From the NCBI RefSeq assembly GCF_028453695.1, contig NC_135772.1, positions 10,912,001-10,976,000 on the forward strand: DNA of 64,000 nucleotides, written 5' to 3'. Shown in pieces: positions 49,452-60,200 of this stretch (the first letter of the stretch is position 1; every line of letters begins with the position of its first letter). The notes beneath the pieces were generated by a model. That model searched no databases, was not told the origin of the DNA, and worked only from the letters and a program-made list of their open reading frames with translations. The stretch is from Augochlora pura (Eukaryota; Arthropoda; Insecta; Hymenoptera; Halictidae). A program made the position numbers and the translations under genes.

Positions 49452-50996
49452 AGGAGGGATGGAGTCGCGCCGCACTCTTTATGGTCAATATAATTGTATC
49501 AATATAATGGTTAGAAATAAAAATATTTACAGCAACAATATTTATCTTTTCTGTGATTTGCGCTGTATTACTCCTAACTAAATGATTAGTTTATATTCTA
49601 TTCTGTAACCTAAAGGATAATAAGCCACTTTATGGTTTATGTTGTGTTAACTATTAGGTTGCCTTGTACGTAATACAAATTTTCTTTCACATCTTTGGAA
49701 GACGAAGATCAACCACGTAATTAAAGGTTTGTTTTTGAAAACTCAGAAAGATATTGTAAAATACTGCATAATGGCTGTTATGGCGCCATGTATTTCGTAT
49801 GCCAAAAATATGGAAGGAAATTTGCATTGCATCTAAGGTAACATAATGCAAGAATGAAAATCCGGTTAGCGTTAGTTACGGTGTAATCACGTTTAGTACC
49901 CATTACCCATGTTCTTGGTGCGTTACGCACAGTAGATTATAGGGCTGTACGCCCAAAAGCGTATCCTTCTCCGGTCTGGGTAACAATCCCTGAAACGTTG
50001 CAGAATTGCATTTAATTACGTATTATAATAAATTACAATTATAGTTTCAGAAAAAATTCAGTGCAATTAAAGCACACATTTAGAGATATTTTAGACTTTC
50101 CTGATCTGAAATTTTATGTAACGAAGCGCCCTGCCTTTACCCTAAGAATGTACAATTTTATGAGAAAAAAGTCAATTAATCGTTGCTTTGTTAACTATGT
50201 TCTTTACAGAGTCCAGTTATATTGGTAAAGTACGCGAAGATGAGCCTCCTTGAGTAAGAAGCAGAAACAAACAACAGAAGGCGCTTTTTCTATATTGTAG
50301 TTAAAGATGAAGTGAAATGAGAAAAGACTGATGAATGATTATGTGAATTCAAAGTTTCACGGAGCTATAAAAATTCTTCTGCTTTTTAATCGTCTTTTGC
50401 AATCAGAAGCCCCGCGTTTCTATTTTCAATCTATCGTTGGGTGCGAGCGATACGTTCCACATCTCTTACGTAAAATGAAGCATTTCCTACCGAAGTGTAC
50501 TCGATCAATGTAGCAGCAGCAATAGCAGCAGCCGGTATTAGGGGATTGTGCGGAAGTGGACTGATCGAGGTGCCGCAATCCCTTTCCGTGGTCTTGGTAT
50601 TCCGCTAACGCGCTGATTACGAAAACGGGAACGATGCTATTTCCCCGCCGTTATGGCGATGCTTCATAATTGCTGGCACTCGGGGCTCTGGATATTTAGG
50701 TTATTCCGTAAATCACTGAACCGACCGTAGACACGAGATGGTGGCGGGCTAGGTCAGGTAAGCAGGTTAACTACCACCTATCACCTGCTTTCCGAGGCGC
50801 TGTTAATGTGTACGGCGCAACTGCCCTCCAGGCTGAAATTGAAAAGTGTTTGATAACGTGCGTCACAATGACGTCCGTCACCGTGCAAACTAGCTTTTAT
50901 ACGTCTACTTGTTATCACCTCCCGAGCTGCGCCGATTCCCACGTCGATCGCCTATGCTTGACACAATTCTTTCTTCAACTTTAATTCACTAACGGC

Positions 50997-51030
50997 GACG
51001 AGTCGTAGGAGTCGTAGTGCAAGGGGTTAA
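50997..51030 (-). mobile_element. Solo TTAA-element end related to the 42780 family
   Basis: Read inward from the right, the end is TTAACCCCTTGCACTACGAC, followed by CTACGACTCGTCG. The first bases match the right end of the element at 42780 (TTAACCCCTTGGCCTAC) and the decayed end at 15075 (CCCTTGCAC). The ACGACTC motif is a broken form of the ACGAGTC palindrome. No left partner was found. Confidence 0.4.
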
Positions 51031-51289
51031 TCCAATTTTTGTTCACAATTACAGATAGTTGCACTGCAATAATTATTCCATGCCAATATATTTGCTCGCC
51101 GCTGTATGCTCAAGGAGGAGAAGTTCCAGCTGGTAGACGACTGTCTAACGTCTAAACCTGTGACTGAAAAAATAAGAATTTTTACAACGGGCTACGGTAA
51201 TTACCTACGCCAATGCATCGCGAGACCTGTTCCGACCCTATCCCCGCACATGTTTACTCGCAACAACTTCAGCCATGATTCGCCTAGGA

Positions 51290-51555
51290 TCTAATTTTCC
51301 ACGAAAGCGAAACTGGGTCGACACCAGCTGCCACGAACCGTGACCCGGTTACCGATTATGTTCGAGCCATTACATTTCCTGTTCCGTTCGGACGTCTATA
51401 CATATGTGTACGTATACTATCTAATAGCCAGTCCGATTGGCCGTGTCGATTAACCTCTGCCAGGCTGCGTGTTTCATTTCGTTTATGGCCGTTTCAGCCT
51501 TCCCGCTACCTATATTAAATTTAGATTCGTAACAGAATTAGCCAACTTCCTGCCG
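51290..51555 (+). repeat. Dispersed repeat, copy B (partner at 40373)
   Basis: Same-orientation, diverged copy of 40373-40600. Relative to copy A it has about 10 extra bases after AAACTGGGT and an expansion near 51395-51430 that includes an ATACATATGTGTACGTAT stretch. The later shared blocks ATTGGCCG, AACCTCTGCCAGG (against ACCTTTGCAAAG) and GAATTAGCC keep the same order. Confidence 0.6.
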
Positions 51556-52359
51556 TGTCCACGGTGTTTAAAATCGAATTAGTTTAACGGATTTTAGATC
51601 GTTCTGCGCCACAGATTGCTAAACGATGAGTCAAGCTATAGCGGATTTTCAAATTTCTTGCCTCTATGCGACGGAAATCCTGAAATTTTAGCAGAATGTT
51701 ATTAATCGATGGAGAAGCGACATTTTTAGGACATAGAAATACTTTTGGATTCTCATTGTGGATTTGGTTGAGACGATCTCGTAAACAATTCCACGTTCGG
51801 TTATTCGGTTCAAGTTATTCTAACGGCACGCGTTTCATTGAAGCGCAATAAAATGACGAGAAAAAATCGTACATCAAATTTTAAGAGTTTCATGTAGAGA
51901 GAGAGAGCACATAAATTTTCAATCTGATGGTTTCCTTTCTCAACGAAATTTGTCAACGTCTGTAGGATTATTTTAGTTCGAGATCAGAATGACTCGTTCT
52001 CGAGCACGCGATACAAATGCTTTGGACTTGATTGTTACAACTATTGACGTGCACCGGTGTCGGCAAATTTGATTACAGCGAATTCTGTTTGTCAAAACAT
52101 ACGATGCCTGTGACAGGTATTTTAATATAATACTGCTCTCTGAAGGAGACATTACGTTACGCTGGGAACGGTCGCAAAGAGCGCTAGTGCCTCCACTTAG
52201 CAAATTTGCACCTCTTGACGGGAAATTACAAGCTACAGCTGGCTACTATAGCTAGGGATCCGATTTGCGCACGATAGTTCCACACGGATCCGACTGTAAG
52301 ACAATGTTTCCTCAAGTTCGAGCAATCGATTAAACTACCCGCGATATTTTCGAGCATCC

Positions 52360-52571
52360 ATGTCGGGATATTTTGGTAGTAATAGCGCTCGGGCCAACTT
52401 GCACGTATTGCTGAAACCCAGACAAGGAGTTTTAGCAGAGTTTGCAGGCAGGGCGTCGCAATTTCCGAGTCGCTTCTACGCCATTGAGCGGAAGAAACAA
52501 CCGGAGTCTCGTGTTCATACTTGCCGCGGCGCGCGTTATGGATATCTATCGTGCATTATGAGCCGTATGAG
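52360..52571 (+). CDS. Candidate first coding exon (212 nt), unidentified
   Basis: ATG at 52360 opens a frame of 70 codons (start MSGYFGSNSARANLHVLL, middle FPSRFYAIERKKQPESRV) that ends ATGAG followed by GTAAGCG, a near-consensus donor. Splicing there would leave phase 2 and avoid the TAA inside the donor. The peptide is basic with three cysteines and matches no family I recognise. No promoter signal was noted upstream. Overlapping plus-strand frames exist, and the donor TAA bias applies, so this is a weak candidate. Confidence 0.25.
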
Positions 52572-54846
52572 GTAAGCGCTGTTCGAATCACTGGTCGTAA
52601 AAAGTTTCTTACCACGGTGAAAGTGCTCGGACCCCGTAGTTGCTGGAAATTTGCCAAACACCGGCATTATTCTTTGCGCGGGGGAACCCTGCAATTCGAG
52701 TCGAACTCATACTGCAACCTGCACACTGCGTTATGCCGCGAACAATAGATAGCGATGGATGCGGGGTGATTAAAAGTTCAAATTTTGTCTTCCGTGCCAC
52801 GAATTCTATATCCAGAGGCTTCCAACAAACTAGAATATCGACAAAATACTGGTTTTTACCGGATGTACCTTCCAGACCCTTATAGGATTTGGATGAAATA
52901 CGAAATATAAAAATACCTATATAATTGTATTATACTTGTGCCTATATGTCATACTGGGTAATTCACATCCAGCTTTCAAACAATTGTACCTCAAAAAGTA
53001 GCAGTACAATCGAGATCCAAAAATTTGGAGTTAATGTTCCAATTTACTGCTCTTATATAGTATACATTACTTACTTTTCCGCTGATAACACGTGCGGGGT
53101 TTATAGCAGCGTAATAATTACAAAGAAACGAACGGATTAAAATGAAGAATTTTATGCCAAACGTTTCGAGCGAAATTATTATTATTATCATCGTAAATAC
53201 TTTACACCAGGTATTCCGAAAGAGGAAATATATTTTCGTAGGTATACCAATTTGAAAGTAGTTTACAGGAAGGAACCCTTTGTTGTGTACTGCGCAACAC
53301 ATGTGGAAGTTCACGGATACTTTAAACGGACATCTAACTATAAGTTGCGGTAACTAGTAGCAGCCTGCGATCGTCGGGACCTTTATATTGAATCTACTTT
53401 CCACAGTTTCACCGATCCAATAAAAAGTTACCATTCCGATCGAAGTAAGATTACTTCGAATGTCGTATACACCTGCTGCTCCCCGCCGTAATGTTTCTGG
53501 TTATTGCGTGATCATAATAATACACGACCGTGGAAATAATCTTCGCGTAGCTCGGAATATCTTCTGGTTCGAAGTATCCCCTCTGTTCTGTTCGCGATTT
53601 CCTTATCTTCCAGCATTTCCATTGATTCACAACGGACTCTCGTAATGTGTTCGCTCGCTGAATCTCTTCATCGTCGTGAAAGCCGCGTAATCGATATTTA
53701 TAGAGAGCTCTAAAACGACTGCTGCAATATTCGCGAAATTACTAATCCATTACTGCGTTCCTCGAGCTTGATCGTGTCCTGTTCGTTTTTCAGGAAATCC
53801 ATGAGAATCGCGGTAAGGAAAAACTTTCTCTTATTTGCTTTTTCAGCAAATTCAGGAAGATGGGTTAATTCTGTGCCGGTTGCAAGGAAAACCACCGCGT
53901 ATCACAGTTTCAAAGAATTTCAATGGACGTATCAGTTGATTGGAAGGATACGAGTCCGTCTACTTCAAATGATTACTTTGCATCGCATGGAAAAAAAACT
54001 TGGAATAAATTTGACAATTATTTGTCGACGTCACTTTCGCTTCTGTTGCTTTTGATCTCGGTCTTCCGTGCCGTTACGTTAGGATACGACAACGCCCAGC
54101 GACTTTCAAGGGAGCCACGCGTGCCCCTGCGCAGGAAGACGTTAAATGTCCGGGGTAAATCTTTAACAATGTCTAAAGCGGTCGCAATCAAGAATTCGCA
54201 AACAGCTTCGAGAATAGAGGAAATCATGATTCCTCGTCGGTCATTCTAAGTAACGCATGGCGAAGCGCATAAAGCGGTCCTAGGGGTAAAGTACACCAGG
54301 TGCCGGTCCGCTATCGTAATGGAATCTATGGAAACGTCGGTGCAGTACAAACAACTAGATATCACTGTGCTAGGGTGAGTGGAAAGTTCTCTCACCTTGC
54401 AGCCCAAAAGGGCCTCGTTATAGTCGCCAACCACGGTGACAAGCAGAACTCTTGTTGCCTTAAAGTCGCTGCTATTTATTGATGGTCACTTCGAATGGTT
54501 TACACAACGTGTCCCATGCAACTAGAATTGCTGAAACATCTCGTTAACCACTTACGAGTTGCGCCTACGTACTATCCGTACACAAGTACGATTTTCTGAC
54601 AATTACCGCTGCAATGTGTTTCGTTGAAGGACTCTTGAAACATTCGAGTTAAGGCCGCAACTACGAAACCTACAGTTCTAGCATACATCGCTTTCAAGTT
54701 ATTAGAGTTCTTAAAAGTGAGTTACACATCTAAGATGTTAGTTTCTAAGTCTTCGAGCGCTTGTTTGTATCGCATATCGATTTTAATCGATTAATCGTGT
54801 TCTATGAATTTTTAGTAGTTTAGACAGAGTTGTGGAAGATTTCAAA

Positions 54847-54954
54847 ATGAGCGCACTTTTACACGATTACTGCAGGAACTTTGGAACGACCGGTATGGTG
54901 AGAAATATCTGCGAAGTTCGAGGCGATATTTCAAGCGATGCAGCACAGGAGTGA
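54847..54954 (+). CDS. Possible small ORF (35 aa)
   Basis: An ATG in a favourable context (TTCAAAATGAG) opens a complete 35-codon frame ending in TGA: MSALLHDYCRNFGTTG, then MVRNICEVRGDISSDAAQE. It has two cysteines and mixed charge. No family is recognised. Frames this short arise often by chance, and nothing else here supports translation. Confidence 0.15.
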   Translation: MSALLHDYCRNFGTTGMVRNICEVRGDISSDAAQE

Positions 54955-56762
54955 CTTTCAACATATTTTTTAAACGAAGAAGAAGAAGAAGAACAGTTGA
55001 ATGTGACTGTTTAAATCGATCGATAAATTCAACATTGCTATTCGAGAATGCAAAAATAGTTTTATATGTTCCCTTTTGTCGATTTTGGTGGCTTCTTTCA
55101 CTTTTTCAATCTGGATTTTAATATTAAGATCTGATCTCTAATCAAAACACTATGAACCTTCTGTAACTAATTTCCAAATTTTGATGGTGTTAATTGAAAA
55201 CATTCGGGAAATATGTTTTCGATATTTCATTTCAAGAACATGTAATTTACGAAAAACTCTGTGAAATAAAAATCGCGATAAGTATAACTTTAGGAAGCAT
55301 TTTCTGGTTACCATAACATTCATCTCTCGAACCAAACAATTTCTACCTGTGACAATTTTTCATATTAGCAGAAAGTAGCGAAATATTTGAAATGATCAAA
55401 TTAATTTATTCATCCAGTATAATTTGCAATGACACCGTAAATATGAAAAGCTCCATATCGCAATACTGCGACTCCACGGTACGAAAATCGATTTTCACGA
55501 AACGAGAACTGCGCAGGCAATGCCAACCGGATAATTCTGATTTATCCGTAAGCGATGAAAGTAAATCATTATACCTACGCCGGCACATAATGGTCGAAAT
55601 TGCGCGCCACGACGCGAGCAAATTGCGCGAAAACTGCAACGGCACATTTCATAATAAGATTTTCTGCGGCGACATTTTCATCTCAAGTTTTGATTTCGAA
55701 ATCCGATTTTCGCAGATTTCAATTTCCTGTCGATTTCCTGTAAATACGAGATTTTTGCACAGTTCGTCTCTACTCGGATTACGGATAGCAATTCCGACTT
55801 TCGAACGACAGCTAATAGATGCAATTGGATTGTTTCGATGGAATTTCAACATTTGCTCGATGTAGGCGAAATAAAAATATGTTTCCGCAACTTTTTTTCA
55901 ACATATCGATTATATTGTCAAAATAAAATCTATACCGTTCAAGAAAATGTAGTAACGTTTGAATCCGATATTTTGCGAATTGCCATGACGTCGTCATTAA
56001 ACACTTCACTGAAAATGTTTTCAGGAGAAATTGTTTAATTTGCAACAAATACCATTACTGCTGTAATTCATTGACGCGTTGAAATCATCATAAACCAGTT
56101 TTTCCTTAATAATCATCCTTCCCTCGTTAATTTTGCATTCATTAATTAATTTTCATATATCATTGTCGTTACAATTTGTGTAATTTCCTTCACTATAACA
56201 TACGATTTTTTAATATTTTAACACTTTCATTTTTTATAAATTTTAAACAGATTCTTTGACTCTTTTCAGCGTCATTTCATTTTTCTATTTCCTGTTACCT
56301 TGTCTCTTTTCGTGCAAGACTTTGTAACCTCGAAGTAAAGATACCAAAAAAAATGAAAATAACGTTAAAATGCTGTTCAATGTTTCTCGTAAAAAAATTT
56401 ATTTTTACGTCTTTACGTATGAAAAAAATTGTACTCCATTTTATTAGATTTGCACAATTGTCTGCGTCTATAATACGAAATCCATTGCTAAAAACACCTT
56501 TATCACAGCTTGATGAACGATGTTATATTGCTATTACTATCTTAATTATTTCATGGGTAAAATGGACGTCTTTTCTATTTACCAACCCAGTTTTCTCTTT
56601 CTTTACAACTTCAAACTTAACAAATTTCTTGTTCCTTGTCACGGTTTCTACATCTTTTAACGAAATGTTAAGTGGCTTCACCCAACTGTCAATAGATGCA
56701 TTAGTCTTTAGTTAAGAGTCATAATAGCGTGTTTTTGTTCGCGGTGTTATTTTTACAGGTCT

Positions 56763-57068
56763 TTAACCCTTTGACTACGGCAGATTTTGGCATGGCCGTA
56801 GTTTTTCGTTAAACATGCATTTTCTGAGGAAGTATATTAAAATATTCAAAATATCGGATTCTATTACATTAAACCAATATTACTTGAAGTGAATAATAAT
56901 TTTAAGCTTTTTTGCAACATATAACATAAATATTACGCAATATATGATTAATCAAATTTAATAATAAACGGGGGCGAAATTTGATCTTGACGCCTATTGG
57001 CGCCTACAGCGCCGGGAAACCAACGTGTGTCGGACGCCAATAGGCGCCAACAGTAGTCAAAGGGTTAA
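56763..57068. mobile_element. piggyBac-like TTAA miniature element (306 bp)
   Basis: Both ends start TTAACCCTTTGACTAC (16 bp perfect inverted repeat, TTAA at 56763-56766 and 57065-57068). Inside the left end ACTACGG pairs with CCGTAGT about 20 bp further on. Inside the right half, GACGCCTATTGGCGCC (56989-57004) and GACGCCAATAGGCGCC (57033-57048) are near-palindromes and near reverse complements of each other. CCCTTTGA-type ends with TTAA are typical of piggyBac relatives. No transposase frame. Confidence 0.85.
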
Positions 57069-57236
57069 GTAACTTTAACGGACGCGCCCGGTCCAGGGTT
57101 AAATTGCAAAATCCCGCCAAATGGATCCAGTCCAAAAATAGTAGAAATGCTTTGTGGCGCACACGTGTGACATGCGCAATTATAAAATCAATATAGGTCA
57201 AAAAAAAGCCTTCGTAGCATCATTGTCAATTCATAC

Positions 57237-57269
57237 AAAATCTCTATAATTACTAATTACAGAGATTTT
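57237..57269. other. 33 bp near-perfect palindrome
   Basis: AAAATCTCTATAATTA, a single central C, then TAATTACAGAGATTTT: 16 bp arms with one mismatch. It lies about 170 bp beyond the TTAA element and has no TA or TTAA duplication, so its origin is unclear. Confidence 0.75.
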
Positions 57270-60200
57270 ATAGATTGTGAACAATAGTTTGTTTATGAAA
57301 CAACAAAAACGATTATATGCGGTAAAATCCGACAAATTTTGTTTCTGTTCCACCATAAAAGTGTCAAAAATTGCAAGCAATGAAATTATCCAAAATCTAT
57401 TCCGATATACGTAACGTGTTTTCTTTTTTCTTTATATATGTAACGTAAAATTCATTGTGTTGTCGAGAATGCTTGTACGTTATTATTTCGACGTCTTCAT
57501 TGTATAAATTGAATGGGTTAAAATCATAGTAAGAATAAAAAAAAAATACAGCAACAATAAAACTGTAATTTACGCTGCTATAATTGTAGCTGATTCAATT
57601 GCCGACATTCATTGTTTCACGTCCCATATTTACATAATTTATACAGCCCTTGGATCGCGCTAAACGTATATTTATTATTCCGCGCGAGTTCAGTTAGGTT
57701 CGCGCAAAAAAGTCAATAGCTGAACCGACTACGAGAGCAGCTTTCCCCGCAGCCCACGTAGATCGTCGAAGCCCAATTTCCGGGATAACCCGAAAAAATC
57801 GATCTTCCGAAAGTTCTCGGTCGGAACAATGGCCCGAGTTATTCGGGTACTGGAGATCGGGTTTCCGCGCGTAACACGCGAGCGATCTTTCTACCAGGAT
57901 AAGCCAGTGTCGCGGTTAATCTGGGCCGTGATTTTGAAACGGAATCCGGGTGATAGCTCGGTCTTCCACGGCGTCCTCTCTCTCCCTCTCCCCCCTCTCT
58001 CTCTCGTCTCTCCACGAAATTGCAGGAATTGCCCGGCCGGCTTAAGCCCGCCGAGATTGGTTCCTGTTTCCCGCGCGACACGTACTTATTTCGCAGAAAG
58101 AACGGCCGCGTGATAACTGCTGCACCGATGTGCAGCCTCGAGTGCTTGATTCCGAAAAAGGAAACCGAGATCGGCTGAAGCACGAAGGGGTTGGAGGGCG
58201 CCGGTCCAGAGAATTGGCGGATGGGCCAGAGGATGGTGGGTGGGGATGAGGAGAAACAGGCAAGGAGAAACAGCGGCGCGGAGGTGGCAGGGAATAGACC
58301 TCCCTCGACACGGAAGAGAAAGGCGGCCAAGAGCCTTCTGCAAATGGCATGGATTAGATAGCTTCCCCTCGGCGGATCCGCATTTCCTTCCGGGTAGCCG
58401 GCGACGAATTCCTTTTCAGTATTAGTCCCCGCTGCGGAGACGGGAAGACGCTTCGCTCGCGTTACCAACCTTCGCCGTGTTGTATTTTATCCGACGCGTG
58501 CGCCCCTCGCATCATGCTCACCTGCTCCACACAGTTTACAAAGACGAATGTCTATAATGTGTATCTCTCCCCCCGCCGCTCTGTTCCCATCTAGTAATGG
58601 AGGTTCCCAACTATTATCTGCCTGTCGACTGCATGCCGAGCTATGCAGCCTCGAGTAATTCTATCGCCGGATCCACGGCGTCTCCTGTATCCTCTGCTTG
58701 CTTGATCTTATTCTTCGGGGTTCGTTCCGCGGCTATTGTTGCCGCCAGACTGCGGATCTGAATGCGAACTCTCAGTTTTACGAGACGGTTTACGGCAACG
58801 TGGATCAGAGAAAACTGTGTTTCGATTTCAGGATTGCTTGCGGACGCGAGTGAAGTCGTCACTGACGATAGTCTTGGAAATAATGATTAAATATAAGGTC
58901 CAACAACGTTTGAAGTAATCTCTCAACTGTGTTTTCAAGTACTTAGTTCTTAGTTACTTTGCTTAGGCCTATTAGGTTGTGCAAATTATGAATAGATTGG
59001 AAACTTTTGTGCAAAATAGAAATTGTCTTAATCGTTTGTAAAAAAGATAAGGTAACAAAACGTACATTTTTAATTTCAATAATTTTAATAAATCAAGGAC
59101 AAGAAAAGAGAATTTAAAAAAGGCAAAGAAATTATTTGGAATATCGTGCGAAAAATGCCAAGGCAAAATTTCTGACATCTAAGCAAAAAAAGAATGCAAG
59201 CAACCATTCTAGTGTTTCTCCATTTGATCGTACTGCAATGGAATGTCATAGTGCTTATCAGAAATTGGTGTTGTTACCAAGACCATGTTCCCAAGAGCTT
59301 CTAATTCCTGTCATATAAACTGCTAGATATCTAACCCTAATAACAATAGACATTATTGAATGGTATTACACTCGTCCTGGCCTTATGCTTTACAATTTCT
59401 AGAATCGCATTGCTATTTGCATTGATTTGTCGTAATTTATTTCAGAAAACAAACCCTGAAATTTTTAGATCTATTGGAATGATTAGTTTACAGCTAACTT
59501 GCATCATTCAACTAAATTTAAAGTACAAAAAACTTATGCACCTATCACGCAAAATCTTTTTCAAATATCTTCGTTTATCTCTCTTGCGGTTCCCCTATTC
59601 TCGTAACAAAGTTTTAAAAAATAAAATTATAAATCGTTCAAGAGATTTTTTTTACCTTTCACAAACGTAACATATTTAAATATTATCCCTCTGTCGCTAA
59701 AATGGTAATAAATGGAAGTAATATTTTATTGTTCCATCAGTTTCTTGCGACGAAATGATTTTTCCACTGCAACTTTGTAATATCGATGTTTATAATGCAG
59801 AATTTTCCAACACATTGGAACAAACTGGGTTCTATCTATGAAAAAATGAACATACACATACTTTATGAAATAATTCCTCGATTGGTATAATAATTCTTCC
59901 TGCCTTCTTCAAGGTCTCTCATTAACTAATGCCTCCGCCCTATAACGCCACAGGTTTCATTTACCTCGAAATGGCAAAGAATCGTTGAGAGAAATGCTAC
60001 ATTAAACGATCTCATTGAGAACCGTGTTCCGCCTGGGGACTCTTAAACAATGCAGCATTGTATAGTCCGCGCAAAGGGAAATGAAAAGGCACGGTTAAAA
60101 TGCTCGCTGTGAAATACTCTAATCTCTCTCTTTCTTGCCCCCTCCCCTCTCTTCTCTCCCCTAGCCGCGCCGCGAATATAGAAATATTCTGGGAATTCAA

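Larger units (their letters stand above)
47886..51289. other. Non-coding stretch, AT-rich 48000-50500
   Basis: AT-rich DNA with a GA tract at 49404 is followed by mixed sequence from 50500 to 51290, where a solo TTAA-element end occurs at 50997-51030. A short inverted repeat (AAGCAGGT ... ACCTGCTT) lies near 50759-50792. A mariner-like start (TATTAGGTTG) at 49652 has no partner. Confidence 0.5.
51556..56762. other. Non-coding stretch, increasingly AT-rich
   Basis: Mixed composition to about 54500, then AT-rich. Apart from the candidate frames listed separately, nothing is recognised. The 157-codon ATG-initiated plus-strand frame at 55392-55865 has no domain and overlaps minus-strand frames, so it is not called. 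A GAA repeat lies at 54975-54992. A TTAACCACTT start at 54544 lacks a partner. Confidence 0.5.

Noticed and set aside
49652..49680. TATTAGGTTG mariner-like left end
   Set aside because: No inverted partner found and the sequence after the first ten bases departs from the other mariner ends.
54544..54590. TTAACCACTTACGAGTTGCG, a possible TTAA-element end with nearby GTAC inverted motifs
   Set aside because: No matching inverted end downstream or upstream.
55392..55865. 157-codon ATG-initiated plus-strand frame
   Set aside because: No domain, overlaps minus-strand frames of 79 and 67 codons, and contains repetitive GATTT-type runs.
57075..57103. TTTAACGG...CCAGGGTTAA pair next to the 56763 element
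   Set aside because: Too short (under 30 bp) and the ends do not match beyond TTAAC; likely chance.
57839..58468. 209-codon minus-strand open frame
   Set aside because: Lies in a CpG-rich, stop-poor block with overlapping frames, is Ser/Pro/Arg-rich and has no recognised domain or splice support.
58970..59000. TATTAGGTTGTGCAAATTATG mariner-like left end
   Set aside because: Similar to the 34313 end for about 20 bp but no right end or transposase follows; kept as a note only.
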